Shown: one piece after another, positions 11,462 to 19,992 of the stretch
Position numbering within the stretch: position 1 is the stretch's first letter
How the letters are laid out: each line of letters begins with the position of its first letter
Assembly (NCBI RefSeq): GCF_902859595.1
Contig: NZ_CADIJQ010000002.1
Location: forward strand, 310,001-374,000
Length of the DNA stretch: 64,000 bases
Direction of reading: 5' to 3'
Origin: Achromobacter kerstersii
GTDB taxonomy: Bacteria; Pseudomonadota; Gammaproteobacteria; Burkholderiales; Burkholderiaceae_B
The notes under the pieces: generated by a model
What the model saw: only the letters and a program-made list of their open reading frames with translations
What the model was told of the DNA's origin: nothing
The model's database searches: none
Position numbers and translations under genes: made by a program

Positions 11462-11492
11462 GCCCCTTGAGAAATCAAGGGGCTTTGTTTTT
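11462..11492 (+). terminator. Rho-independent terminator after ihfB
   Basis: GCCCCTTGA (11462-11470), GAAA loop, TCAAGGGGC (11475-11483), followed by TTTGTTTTTT. It is a 9-bp perfect stem. Confidence 0.92.
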
Positions 11493-11534
11493 TCCGGCCG
11501 CCGCCGTGCAGCCGTGATGCGGGGATTTTTTTTC

Positions 11535-11562
11535 TTGGGACCTTTAAGACGTCGCTTACAAT
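11535..11562 (+). promoter_or_regulatory. Candidate lapAB promoter
   Basis: TTGGGA (11535-11540), 16-base spacer, TACAAT (11557-11562), placed just after the ihfB terminator and 31 bases before the lapA ATG. Confidence 0.45.
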
Positions 11563-11593
11563 TGACAGTCTTGAATTCTTTGGAGCATGCGTC

Positions 11594-11908
11594 ATGCGCT
11601 ATCTAGTCTGGGCCCTGCGATTGCTCGTGTTTATTGCGGTATTGATGTTCGCCTTGAAGAACACCGATCCGGTTGCCGTGAAGTTCTACGCGGACTACGT
11701 CGTGCAAGACGTGCCGTTGATCGTCGTGATGCTGGTGGTGTTTGTGGCGGGCGCCTTGTTTGGCCTGCTGCTGACCGTGCCCGCCGCCATGCGCCGCCGC
11801 CGCGAAGCCATTCGCTTGCGCCGCGAGCTGGACCGCGTGCAGGCTGCGGTGAATGGCACCACGCCTGTCGTGCCGCCCGAAGCCGTTGCGCCGATGTCGC
11901 CGCTGTAA
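11594..11908 (+). CDS. lapA: LapA-domain inner-membrane protein
   Basis: Small DUF1049/LapA-family protein of 104 residues that works with LapB in lipopolysaccharide assembly. Two hydrophobic segments are visible (about residues 3-20 and 40-62), followed by a basic cytoplasmic tail with RRRREAIRLRREL, likely a short coiled coil. The motif FALKNTDPVAVKF is typical. A GGAG stands upstream of the ATG. lapB follows after 60 bases. Confidence 0.88.
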   Translation: MRYLVWALRLLVFIAVLMFALKNTDPVAVKFYADYVVQDVPLIVVMLVVFVAGALFGLLLTVPAAMRRRREAIRLRRELDRVQAAVNGTTPVVPPEAVAPMSPL

Positions 11909-11968
11909 TGGCGCGCCGATCCTTGCACGCCGTCAATTTCGCACTGAATTACCGCAAGAGCCCGAAAC

Positions 11969-13183
11969 GTGGATTTTGAACCTTGGTGGTTGATTTTCGT
12001 GCCGGTGTTGTTCGCGCTGGGCTGGTTGGCCGCGCGCTTCGATATCCGGCAAATGCTTCGGGAAACCCGCAGCCTGCCTGACTCGTATTTCCGGGGCCTG
12101 AACTTCCTGCTCAACGAGGAACCCGACCGCGCAATTGACGCCTTTGTCGAAGTCGCCAAACTGGACCCGGAAACGACCGAGCTGCACTTTGCGCTGGGCA
12201 GCCTGTTCCGCCGCCGTGGCGAGATGGAACGCGCCATCCGCGTGCATCAAAGCCTGCTTAGCCGCTCCGACCTGCCGGCTGCCGAACGTGAGCACGCGCA
12301 GCATGAATTGGCGCAAGACTTCCTCAAGGCTGGCATGCTCGACCGCGCCGAAAGCGGGTTCGAGCAATTGAAGGACACGCGCTATGCGCTGCCCGCCTTG
12401 CGTTCGCTGATCCGGATTTTTGAATCCGAACACGACTGGCCGCGCGCCATTGAAGCCGTCAAAACCTTGCAAGGTTTGGTTGATGAGCCGGTGCCGCAGA
12501 TCGTGCACTACTACTGCGAACAGGCGCAGACGGCGCTGTCCGCCAAGCCGGCGGATGTGGACGCCGCGCACAAGGCGCTGGACGCCGCTGATCACGCCTT
12601 GTCCACGACCGACCCGGCCGCGGGCAAGGGCGCGATGGTGCGCACTGCCATGCTGCGCGCCCGCCTGGCGTTGATGGAGCAAGATCCCAAGCGCGAACGG
12701 CTGTACCTGGAGTCGGTCATGACCGACGCCCCCGAATTTGCGGGGCTCGTCGCCGAGCAGTTGCTGGCCAATTACCGCGCCGCGAATCAGGTGGAAGCGG
12801 GGTTGGACTTCCTGCAAAAGCAGTATCAGCGCCATGCGTCGCTGGATCTCTTCAACGTCGTGTTCCGCGAGCTGCGCGTGCAACAGGGCTCGGTCGTGGC
12901 TTGGGCGTTTGCGCGGGGTGCGCTGCGCAGTCATCCGTCCCTGCTGGGCCTGGATCGCTTGCTGGAAGCCGAGCTGGCCAACCCGGATGCGGGCGCCGAG
13001 CAAGGGCCGGTGCCTGGCGCCGATCTGACGCTGTTGCGCAGTCTGATCCACAAGCATACGCAACGGCTGGACCGCTATGCGTGCCGTAGTTGCGGTTTTC
13101 AAGCGCGTCGTTTTTACTGGCAATGTCCCGGCTGCAACGCCTGGGAAACCTATGCGCCGCGCCGTCTGGAAGAACTTGAATGA
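11969..13183 (+). CDS. lapB: Lipopolysaccharide assembly protein B (YciM-like)
   Basis: Membrane-anchored TPR protein that helps control LpxC turnover and LPS output. The GTG start is required to include the N-terminal anchor WWLIFVPVLFALGW; the next Met lies beyond it. The 404-residue protein has TPR-like helices through the middle and a C-terminal rubredoxin-type metal site, CRSCGF then CPGC (about residues 370-390). It overlaps the heptose kinase gene by 4 bases (ATGA), which links LPS regulation to heptose synthesis. Confidence 0.93.
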   Translation: MDFEPWWLIFVPVLFALGWLAARFDIRQMLRETRSLPDSYFRGLNFLLNEEPDRAIDAFVEVAKLDPETTELHFALGSLFRRRGEMERAIRVHQSLLSRSDLPAAEREHAQHELAQDFLKAGMLDRAESGFEQLKDTRYALPALRSLIRIFESEHDWPRAIEAVKTLQGLVDEPVPQIVHYYCEQAQTALSAKPADVDAAHKALDAADHALSTTDPAAGKGAMVRTAMLRARLALMEQDPKRERLYLESVMTDAPEFAGLVAEQLLANYRAANQVEAGLDFLQKQYQRHASLDLFNVVFRELRVQQGSVVAWAFARGALRSHPSLLGLDRLLEAELANPDAGAEQGPVPGADLTLLRSLIHKHTQRLDRYACRSCGFQARRFYWQCPGCNAWETYAPRRLEELE

Positions 13184-14121
13184 AGCCTTTCCCCGCCGAA
13201 GCCATTTCGCATAGCCGCGTTCTCGTGGTCGGCGACATCATGCTGGACCGCTACTGGTTCGGTGAAGTCGAACGCATTTCTCCGGAAGCGCCGGTGCCGG
13301 TGGTGCGTGTGGCGCGCCGCGAAGACCGCCTGGGCGGCGCCGCCAACGTGGCGCGCAACGTGGCGGCCTTGGGCGGCCACGTGACGCTTGTGGGCGTGCT
13401 GGGCGCGGACGAGGCGGGCGACAGCATCCGCCGTTTGTCCGCTGAAGCCGGCATCCAGGCTGACCTGATCGCCGACCCATCCTTGCACACCACGCTGAAG
13501 ATGCGCGTGCTGGGCCGCCAGCAGCAGCTGCTGCGCGTGGACTTTGAACAGCATCCGGAGCAGGCCGCACTCGACAGTGTTGACGCCGCGCTGGCGCGTC
13601 ATCTGGCCAACCACGACATCGTTGTGCTGTCCGACTACGCCAAGGGCGTGCTGACCCGCGTCGAGTCGCTGGTGGCCATGGCGCGTCATGCAGGCATCCC
13701 GGTGCTGGTGGACCCCAAGGGCGATGACTACGCGCGCTATCGTGGCGCAACGCTTGTCACCCCGAACCGTTCGGAAATGCAGCAGGCGGTGGGCCGCTGG
13801 AATTCCGAAGCTGAACTGACCGATCGCGCGCAGCGCCTGCGCGCTGACCTGGACCTGGAAGCCTTGCTTGTGACGCGTTCCGAGCAGGGCATGACTTTGT
13901 TTACCGATACCGGACGTGACCACATCGATGCGCAAGCGCACGAGGTGTTCGATGTGTCCGGCGCGGGCGACACCGTGCTGGCCACGCTGGCCGTCTCGCG
14001 CGCCATCGGCTTGCCGTGGGCCGAGGCGATGGGCTGGGCCAACAAGGCCGGCGGCATTGCCGTGGGCAAGCTGGGCACGTCCGTCGTCACCGCCGCGGAA
14101 TTGGCAGGAGAACCCTCATGA
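13180..14121 (+). CDS. hldA: D-glycero-beta-D-manno-heptose-7-phosphate kinase
   Basis: PfkB/ribokinase-family kinase that makes heptose-1,7-bisphosphate for the LPS inner core. Motifs: [11 protein letters not shown] at the N-terminus, [11 protein letters not shown], and the catalytic/anion-hole loop [14 protein letters not shown] near residue 258. The protein is only 313 residues, the kinase half of E. coli HldE (about 477), with no adenylyltransferase domain; a separate HldC would be needed elsewhere. Overlaps lapB and hldD by 4 bases each. Confidence 0.93.
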   Translation: MKPFPAEAISHSRVLVVGDIMLDRYWFGEVERISPEAPVPVVRVARREDRLGGAANVARNVAALGGHVTLVGVLGADEAGDSIRRLSAEAGIQADLIADPSLHTTLKMRVLGRQQQLLRVDFEQHPEQAALDSVDAALARHLANHDIVVLSDYAKGVLTRVESLVAMARHAGIPVLVDPKGDDYARYRGATLVTPNRSEMQQAVGRWNSEAELTDRAQRLRADLDLEALLVTRSEQGMTLFTDTGRDHIDAQAHEVFDVSGAGDTVLATLAVSRAIGLPWAEAMGWANKAGGIAVGKLGTSVVTAAELAGEPS

Positions 14122-15107
14122 TCGTCGTAACCGGAGCCGCAGGCTTCATTGGCAGCAATCTGGTGCGCGGGCTGAACCGCCGCGGCATCACGGACATCAT
14201 CGCGGTGGACGATCTGACCGAGGGCGACAAGTTCGTCAATCTGGTCGATTGCCAGATCGCCGAGTACATGGACAAGGACGACTTCCGCCGCCGCGTCGTT
14301 GACGGCAGCCTGCCCGCCGTGCGCGCCGTGCTGCACCAGGGCGCGTGTTCGGACACGACCGAGCGTAACGGCCGCTACATGATGGACAACAACTACCGCG
14401 TCACGCTGGAGTTGTTCGAGTTCTGTCAGGAGCGCCGCATTCCGTTCCTGTATGCGTCGTCCGCCGCCGTCTATGGCGGCTCGTCGATCTATGTCGAAGA
14501 TCCTGCCAACGAAGGCCCGTTGAACGTCTACGGCTACTCCAAGCTGCTGTTCGACCAGGTCCTGCGCAAACGCATGAACAGCCTGACCGCGCAGGTTGTG
14601 GGCCTGCGCTATTTCAACGTCTACGGCCCGCACGAGCAACACAAGGGTCGCATGGCTTCGGTGGCGTTCCACAACATGAACCAGTTCCTGGAACACGGCC
14701 ATGTGCGCCTGTTTGCGGGCTGGGACGGTTACGTGGACGGCGGGCAGAGCCGCGATTTCATCTCGGTGGAAGACGTGGTGGCGGTCAACCTGCACTTCCT
14801 GGATCACCCGGAACAGTCGGGCATCTTCAACTGCGGCACGGGGCGCGCCCAACCGTTCAATGACGTGGCGGCGGCCGTGGTGAACACCTTGCGCGCGGAA
14901 CGTGGCGAAGCCGAATTGACGCTCGCGCAATTGGTGGAGCTGGATCTCATCCGCTACATCCCGTTCCCGGACGATCTGAAGGGGCGCTATCAAAGCTATA
15001 CGCAAGCCGATGTGACGCAGTTGCGCACGGCGGGCTTTTACGCCCCGATGCGGGATGTGCAGACGGGCGTGGCCGAGTACGTGCGGTACTGGCGCGCGCG
15101 TCGATAA
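14118..15107 (+). CDS. hldD: ADP-L-glycero-D-manno-heptose 6-epimerase
   Basis: Short-chain (extended SDR) epimerase giving the L,D-heptose donor for LPS core. The ATG at 14118 follows AGGAG and yields [20 protein letters not shown], a textbook NAD(P)-binding Rossmann start. The catalytic motif YGYSK ([11 protein letters not shown]) follows ASSAAVYGG. 329 residues, of normal length. It overlaps the kinase gene in an ATGA junction and ends the operon before a strong terminator. Confidence 0.96.
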   Translation: MIVVTGAAGFIGSNLVRGLNRRGITDIIAVDDLTEGDKFVNLVDCQIAEYMDKDDFRRRVVDGSLPAVRAVLHQGACSDTTERNGRYMMDNNYRVTLELFEFCQERRIPFLYASSAAVYGGSSIYVEDPANEGPLNVYGYSKLLFDQVLRKRMNSLTAQVVGLRYFNVYGPHEQHKGRMASVAFHNMNQFLEHGHVRLFAGWDGYVDGGQSRDFISVEDVVAVNLHFLDHPEQSGIFNCGTGRAQPFNDVAAAVVNTLRAERGEAELTLAQLVELDLIRYIPFPDDLKGRYQSYTQADVTQLRTAGFYAPMRDVQTGVAEYVRYWRARR

Positions 15108-15179
15108 ATGCTTGATTGAGCGCTGCAATAAGTGCTGCATCAGTGCTGCAATTCGCGCGGCGCATGTCGTGAAAAAAGA

Positions 15180-15204
15180 AGCCACCGATTTGGTGGCTTT
15201 TTTT
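15180..15204 (+). terminator. Rho-independent terminator after hldD
   Basis: AGCCACC (15180-15186), loop GATTT, GGTGGCT (15192-15198), then a run of Ts to 15204. An A-rich stretch on the left side makes it potentially bidirectional. Confidence 0.9.
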
Positions 15205-15325
15205 CGTCTGCGTAGTTGCCGAGGTGGATCAATCCGTTCACTGCGCGGCCCAAGCGCGGGGCGGGCGGCCATCATCCAGGGGTGGCGCAACAATCGTTGT
15301 GCACAGATCCATTCAGGAGACACCC

Positions 15326-15886
15326 ATGAATTCATTTATCGAGACCACCCCCACCGGATTGCTGCCGTGCTCGTCAACCCACGCGCTTCGTTCGCCGATG
15401 GCGGCCATGCGTGCAAAGGGTGGCCGGCATGCGTTGCGGCGTGCAATGGGGGCACTGTTGGTCACGGTCGGGCTAGGCTTTGTCGCGCCCCAGGCCCACG
15501 CGCTGGACGTCAATCAGGCCAACGCCCAGCAATTGGAGACGATTCGCGGCATCGGCCCGCGCACGGCCGAAGTCATCATTGCCGAGCGCGACCGGGGCGG
15601 CAAGTTCGAATCGTTTGAAGACCTGGCCGAACGGGTGCGCGGTATCGGTCAGAAAAAGGCGCAGGCCTTGCAAGCGGCAGGCTTGCAGGTGGGCGACGGG
15701 GAGCCGTCATCCGCGGTGGGCAAGGGGGCCGCGGGCAGCGCGACGGAAGTCGCCAAACCGGGTGAAGCCAAGCCGGCGACGGGGGCTGGCGTCGGGGCTG
15801 CGGCCAAGTCTGGGTCCAGAGCCGCCGGCAAGTCTGCTGGCGTTCCAGCCGGTGCGTCCGGCTCTGCGGCCGCCGTGCGGCCCTGA
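15326..15886 (+). CDS. ComEA-like helix-hairpin-helix DNA-binding protein
   Basis: Periplasmic DNA-binding protein of the ComEA type, a family used in natural transformation. The ATG at 15326 follows AGGAGA; 186 residues. The signal region is long, with a hydrophobic core MGALLVTVGLGFVAPQ and a cleavage-like AQAHA. The tandem HhH domain follows directly: VNQANAQQLETIRGIGPRTA and FEDLAERVRGIGQKKAQAL. The last ~60 residues are Ala/Gly/Lys-rich and probably disordered. It stands alone between terminators. A role in DNA uptake is a family inference. Confidence 0.85.
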   Translation: MNSFIETTPTGLLPCSSTHALRSPMAAMRAKGGRHALRRAMGALLVTVGLGFVAPQAHALDVNQANAQQLETIRGIGPRTAEVIIAERDRGGKFESFEDLAERVRGIGQKKAQALQAAGLQVGDGEPSSAVGKGAAGSATEVAKPGEAKPATGAGVGAAAKSGSRAAGKSAGVPAGASGSAAAVRP

Positions 15887-15967
15887 GCTTCCCAGCCACT
15901 CGGAAATTCACTCGGGAACCCCTGGCGGGAGCGCGGCTTTTCGCCGCGTCTGCCGCCGGGCGGAGTT

Positions 15968-16888
15968 ATGATCGACCGCATGACTACTACCTATCCCACT
16001 ATCGAGCAGACCGTCGGCAACACGCCGCTGGTCCGATTGCAGCGCATTCCGGGTGCCGCGGGCGCCGCGCGTGGCAACGTCATCCTGGCCAAGCTGGAAG
16101 GCAATAATCCCGCCGGTTCCGTGAAAGACCGCCCGGCCTTGTCGATGATCAATCACGCGGAAGCGCGCGGCGACATCAAGCCGGGCGATACCCTCATTGA
16201 AGCCACCAGCGGCAATACGGGCATTGCCCTGGCCATGGCGGCTGCGATGAAGGGCTACCGCATGATTTTGATCATGCCGGACAACCTGTCGGTGGAACGC
16301 CGGGCGGCCATGGCGGCCTATGGCGCGGAATTGATCCTGACGCCGGCCGACAAGGGCGGCATGGAGTACGCGCGCGACTTGGCCACTGAAATGCAGGCAG
16401 ACGGCCGGGGCGTGGTGCTGGATCAATTCGCCAACCCCGACAACCCGCGCGCGCACGTCGAAACCACGGGGCCTGAACTCTGGACCCAGACCGATGGGCG
16501 CATCACGCATTTCGTCAGCGCGATGGGTACGACGGGCACGATCATGGGCGTGTCGACTTACCTGAAGTCGCGCAATCCGGCGGTGCAGGTGGTGGGCGCA
16601 CAACCCGCAGAAGGCTCGCAGATTCCGGGCATCCGTAAATGGCCCGAGGCCTATCTGCCGAAGATCTTCGACCGCAGCCGCGTCGATGCGTATGAATCCA
16701 TCGAGCAATCGGAAGCCGAAGTCATGGCGCGCCGGCTGGCCGCGGAAGAGGGCATCTTTGGCGGTATCTCGTCCGCTGGCGCGCTGGTCGCTGCGCTGCG
16801 CGTGGCGGAACGCGTCAATGACGCCACCATCGTCTTCATCGTGTGCGACCGCGGCGACCGCTATCTGTCCACCGGCGTGTTCAACTGA
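15968..16888 (+). CDS. cysM: Cysteine synthase B
   Basis: PLP enzyme making cysteine from O-acetylserine and sulfide or thiosulfate. 306 residues. The PLP lysine is K53 in NPAGSVKDRPA, and the phosphate loop is TSGNTGIA. The motif SSAGALVAALRVA is also typical. The GGAG at 15961 is too close to ATG 15968 and rather far from the in-frame ATG at 15980 (MTTTYP), so the start is uncertain by four codons. It fits with the sulfate assimilation operon 16 kb downstream. Confidence 0.93.
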   Translation: MIDRMTTTYPTIEQTVGNTPLVRLQRIPGAAGAARGNVILAKLEGNNPAGSVKDRPALSMINHAEARGDIKPGDTLIEATSGNTGIALAMAAAMKGYRMILIMPDNLSVERRAAMAAYGAELILTPADKGGMEYARDLATEMQADGRGVVLDQFANPDNPRAHVETTGPELWTQTDGRITHFVSAMGTTGTIMGVSTYLKSRNPAVQVVGAQPAEGSQIPGIRKWPEAYLPKIFDRSRVDAYESIEQSEAEVMARRLAAEEGIFGGISSAGALVAALRVAERVNDATIVFIVCDRGDRYLSTGVFN

Positions 16889-16900
16889 TATCTGGTTTTT

Positions 16901-16968
16901 CGGCAGCCTGACGGGCTGCCGAAGCAAACAGCCCGGCCCAGGAATAGCCTTTCCTGGCCGGGCTGTTT
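16901..16968. terminator. Double hairpin between convergent cysM and the Bug gene
   Basis: First stem CGGCAGCC/GGCTGCCG (16901-16908 with 16914-16921). Second stem AAACAGCCCGGCC/GGCCGGGCTGTTT (16926-16938 with 16956-16968), extended inward with a bulge. A- and T-rich flanks let it end both transcripts. Confidence 0.8.
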
Positions 16969-17017
16969 CCATTGCGGGACTGCCATGCGGCCGTAAGCGC
17001 CGCGTGGCAGTCCTGCG

Positions 17018-17998
17018 TTATTCAGGCTGAATATTCGCGTCTTTCATGACCTTGATCCAGCGTGCGCTTTCCGCAATATTGAAGGCTTCCGCTTCCTGGT
17101 AGCCCATCGTGCTGGGCAGCGTGCCCTGCGATTTCAGGGCTTCGACGACCTTCGATGATTTCGACGCCTCGACCATGGCTTTGTTGAGCTTGGCGATGAT
17201 GGGCTCGGGCGTATCCTTGGGCACCCACATGCCGTACCACGTGACGATATCGAAGTCGGGCAGCACGGTTTCGGCGATGGTGGGCACGTTGGGAAGATCG
17301 GCCAGCCGCGTTTTGGTGGTGACGGCGAGCGGAACGACCTTGCCGCTCTGGATCAGCGGAAGCGCAGGCGCCAGCGGGGCGTACATCAGATCGACATGGC
17401 CGCCTGCGACATCGGTCAGGGCCGGGCTGCTGCCGCGGTATCCAACGTGCGAGATGGAGGCCTTGGTGGACGTATTGATCAGTTCACCGGCCAAGTGCGG
17501 CAGCGTGGCGACCCCGGGGGAGGCGAAGGTCAGTGTGCCCGGCTGCGCGCGGGCGTGCTGGATCAGGTCGGCAAAGGTCTTGAACTTGGAGGTGGGCGGG
17601 ACGACAGCCACCATCGGCACCGTGCCCAACACGCCTACCATCCTGAAGTCCTTGATCGGGTCAAAACTCAGGTTCTTGAACTGGGCGGGGTAGATACCCT
17701 GAACGGACGGATTCATCAGCAGCGTGTAGCCGTCAGCGGGGGCCCGGGCGACCTGTGCCGCGCCGATTGTGCCACTGGCGCCTGCGCGGGTTTCAATGAC
17801 CAGCGGCTGGCCCAGAATTTCCCCCATTTGCACTGCGACCACACGGCCCACCACATCGGTCGGGCCGCCAGCCGCCCACGGCATGATGACGCGTATCGGT
17901 TTGTCCGGATAGGTGCCTTGCGCTTGCGCGCCGGCCAAGGGGAGTCCGGCGGTGGTGATCATCGTGCATGCCGCGGCAAGAAAGCTGCGTTTGTTCAT
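17018..17998 (-). CDS. Bug-family (TctC) periplasmic substrate-binding protein
   Basis: Tripartite tricarboxylate-type receptor, a family greatly expanded in Bordetella and Achromobacter. 326 residues, with a signal peptide MNKRSFLAAACTMITTAGLP and cleavage near AQAQ. The family pattern YPDKPIRVIMPWAAGGPTD follows. No TctA/TctB membrane partners are near, so it is an orphan receptor; the ligand is unknown. Its start overlaps the IclR stop by 4 bases, so both are one transcript divergent from the cyclase gene. Confidence 0.92.
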   Translation of the reverse strand: MNKRSFLAAACTMITTAGLPLAGAQAQGTYPDKPIRVIMPWAAGGPTDVVGRVVAVQMGEILGQPLVIETRAGASGTIGAAQVARAPADGYTLLMNPSVQGIYPAQFKNLSFDPIKDFRMVGVLGTVPMVAVVPPTSKFKTFADLIQHARAQPGTLTFASPGVATLPHLAGELINTSTKASISHVGYRGSSPALTDVAGGHVDLMYAPLAPALPLIQSGKVVPLAVTTKTRLADLPNVPTIAETVLPDFDIVTWYGMWVPKDTPEPIIAKLNKAMVEASKSSKVVEALKSQGTLPSTMGYQEAEAFNIAESARWIKVMKDANIQPE

Positions 17999-18771
17999 CT
18001 ACGGTCTTCTCCAACAAAGGTGAGGTTGGCGGAGGGCAGGGCCGCATGCAGCAGCGCCTTGACCTCTTCCAGTTGTTTTCCAGTGGTGGCTTCGTTTTTG
18101 AGCATGCGGCCCAGGGGGCCGGCCACCACAATGGCAAAGGGTTGTTCATAGGCCCGGAACCCGAGCGATACGGACATCACGTCTTCGACGTTTTCACCGA
18201 CCGAACGCTGCCAGCCCCGCGCGACTCCTGCCTGCAGGTCGCGATCAAAGGCATCGCGGGCGGTGATAGTGCTGTCCGTGAACGCAGTGAATCCGCTATA
18301 GGCCTTGAACCATTTTTGGCGTTCTTCCGGCGGCAGTACGGACAACAGCGCCTTGCCTGAGCTGGTGGCGTGCACCGCTTTGAATCCGCCGGGCTGGTGG
18401 GAGAAGCGGATCGTCTGCTTGGATTCAGCCACGATCAGGTAGACGACCTTGTCGTCTGCCAGCTTGGCCAGCAGGGCGGTTTCCCCGGTCAGGTCGCGGA
18501 CTCGTTCCAGCACGGGTTCGATGACCGCATTCAAGGGGTCGCTGCGGCAAATCAGCGTGGCGACGTGGATCAGCTTTTGGGTCGGGTAATAGCCGTGCTT
18601 CTTGCCGATTTCATAGAGATAGCCGCGGGCCACCATGGTTTTGAGCAAGCCATGGCAACTGGACAGCGGGATCTGCATCTGGGCGGCGATTTCGCTGTAC
18701 AGCAATGGCTTCTGCTCCTCGGCAAAGAGGTTCAGTACATCCAGAACTCGAGCAGCTGTTTTCACATCCAT
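17995..18771 (-). CDS. IclR-family transcriptional regulator
   Basis: 258 residues: an N-terminal winged helix-turn-helix (about 1-65, with LYSEIAAQMQIPLSSCHGLLKTM as the HTH) and a C-terminal IclR effector domain ending in a typical ...LKNEATTGKQLEEVKALLH helix. Probably controls its own receptor gene and the divergent cyclase gene across a 66-base gap. The effector is unknown; aromatic or carboxylic acids are usual for the family. Confidence 0.9.
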   Translation of the reverse strand: MDVKTAARVLDVLNLFAEEQKPLLYSEIAAQMQIPLSSCHGLLKTMVARGYLYEIGKKHGYYPTQKLIHVATLICRSDPLNAVIEPVLERVRDLTGETALLAKLADDKVVYLIVAESKQTIRFSHQPGGFKAVHATSSGKALLSVLPPEERQKWFKAYSGFTAFTDSTITARDAFDRDLQAGVARGWQRSVGENVEDVMSVSLGFRAYEQPFAIVVAGPLGRMLKNEATTGKQLEEVKALLHAALPSANLTFVGEDRR

Positions 18772-18790
18772 GATGTTAGTATCCTATACG

Positions 18791-18806
18791 TGATAAATTT
18801 ATGTCA
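18791..18806. promoter_or_regulatory. Candidate IclR operator
   Basis: TGATAAATTTATGTCA contains the perfect 10-bp palindrome ATAAATTTAT (18793-18802) with TGA...TCA flanks. It sits in the only non-coding DNA between the divergent IclR and cyclase genes and is AT-rich in a GC-rich setting. Confidence 0.4.
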
Positions 18807-18837
18807 ATCCGCTTTCAACGCCAAGGAGTTGCGACGC

Positions 18838-19887
18838 ATGAGATGGAAGAACCGTCCCGAAGGATCGAACTGGGGAGACTTTGGGCCTGACGATCAGCGC
18901 GGTTGCCTGAATTACATCACTCCCGAGAACGTGCTGATGGGCATAGGCGAAGTCCGCCAGGGCCTGAGCTTCTGCCTGTCGCTGCCGCTGGACTATCCCG
19001 GCGGCAATGGTGTGAATGTCAGGCGTCTTCCGCCCAAGCTGCGTCCCACGGAACGGGACGGCGACCAGTACATGAATTTCCCGCTGGGGCGCCTGCGTCC
19101 GGGCTGCGTGGACGTGCTGAGCGACGATATTGTCGAAATGAGTCTGCAGTACTCGACGCAGTGGGATTCCCTGGCGCACGTAGGCGCGTTGTTCGATGCG
19201 AATGGCGACGGCCTGCCTGAACGCGTCTACTACAACGGCTACCGGCCCAATGATCACGTGGTCGGCCCGGTGGACTACGACGTAGACAACGGTTTTGCCA
19301 AGACCGATCTGGGGCAGGGCGTGGCGTCAAATGCCAAGAAGCTGGACATCACGCAGCTGGCTGAATCCTGCTTGCAAAGCCGCGGCGTGATGGTCGACTT
19401 GGCCAAGCACTATGGCCGGGCACAGAAATCCGTCGGCTATGACGATCTGATGCGTATTCTGGAAAGCGATCGGATCGAGATCGAGCGGGGCGATATCGTG
19501 CTGTTCCACACCGAGTTCGGCGACGCCTTGCTGGAGAAGAACCGCGAGCCGGATGCGCATACGCTGCACGAGATCTGCGCGGGCCTGGATGGCAGCGATG
19601 AGAAGCTGCTGCAATGGATTTCGGATTCGAAAGTGGCGGCGATGGCATCCGACAACCATGCGCTGGAGATCTACCCCACGCAAAAGCCCAACGCCTGCTG
19701 CGCCGCGTTGCCGCTGCATCATCATTGCATCTTCAAGCTGGGCATGCCGATTGGCGAGATGTGGTATTTGGGCCAGCTTGCGCGATGGTTGCAAACCAAT
19801 GGACGCAGCCGGTTTTTGCTGACAGCCCCGCCTCTGAACCTGCCGGGCGCGGTGGGCTCGCCCGTCACGCCGGTGGCCACGGTGTGA
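18838..19887 (+). CDS. Cyclase-family (PF04199) metal-dependent hydrolase
   Basis: Member of the superfamily that includes kynurenine formamidase. 349 residues from an ATG nine bases after AAGGAG. The metal-site region reads STQWDSLAHVG, the variant of the HxGTHxD motif seen in the long subgroup. Later conserved segments: GDIVLFHTEFG and DNHALEIYP. The substrate is unknown; an amide or ester hydrolase in a catabolic pathway is plausible. The divergent IclR and Bug receptor suggest uptake and breakdown of one compound. It is only distantly related to kynB near 62 kb. Confidence 0.85.
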   Translation: MRWKNRPEGSNWGDFGPDDQRGCLNYITPENVLMGIGEVRQGLSFCLSLPLDYPGGNGVNVRRLPPKLRPTERDGDQYMNFPLGRLRPGCVDVLSDDIVEMSLQYSTQWDSLAHVGALFDANGDGLPERVYYNGYRPNDHVVGPVDYDVDNGFAKTDLGQGVASNAKKLDITQLAESCLQSRGVMVDLAKHYGRAQKSVGYDDLMRILESDRIEIERGDIVLFHTEFGDALLEKNREPDAHTLHEICAGLDGSDEKLLQWISDSKVAAMASDNHALEIYPTQKPNACCAALPLHHHCIFKLGMPIGEMWYLGQLARWLQTNGRSRFLLTAPPLNLPGAVGSPVTPVATV

Positions 19888-19940
19888 GGCCGTCGGCAAA
19901 CTTGGGCGAGGCGGCCTGAGGCATTCGGCGGTACGCATGA

Positions 19941-19980
19941 AAAAGCGGCGCCTGGACTCACGCCCAGGCGCCGCTTTTTT
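19941..19980. terminator. Bidirectional terminator between the cyclase gene and mltB
   Basis: AAAAGCGGCGCCTGG (19941-19955) pairs perfectly with CCAGGCGCCGCTTTT (19964-19978) across an 8-base loop, giving a U-run on both strands. Confidence 0.93.
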
Positions 19981-19992
19981 CTGACAAGAAGA

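Noticed and set aside
18838..19887. Second kynurenine formamidase
   Set aside because: Same superfamily, but a long subgroup with a different metal-site motif and an unrelated gene setting.
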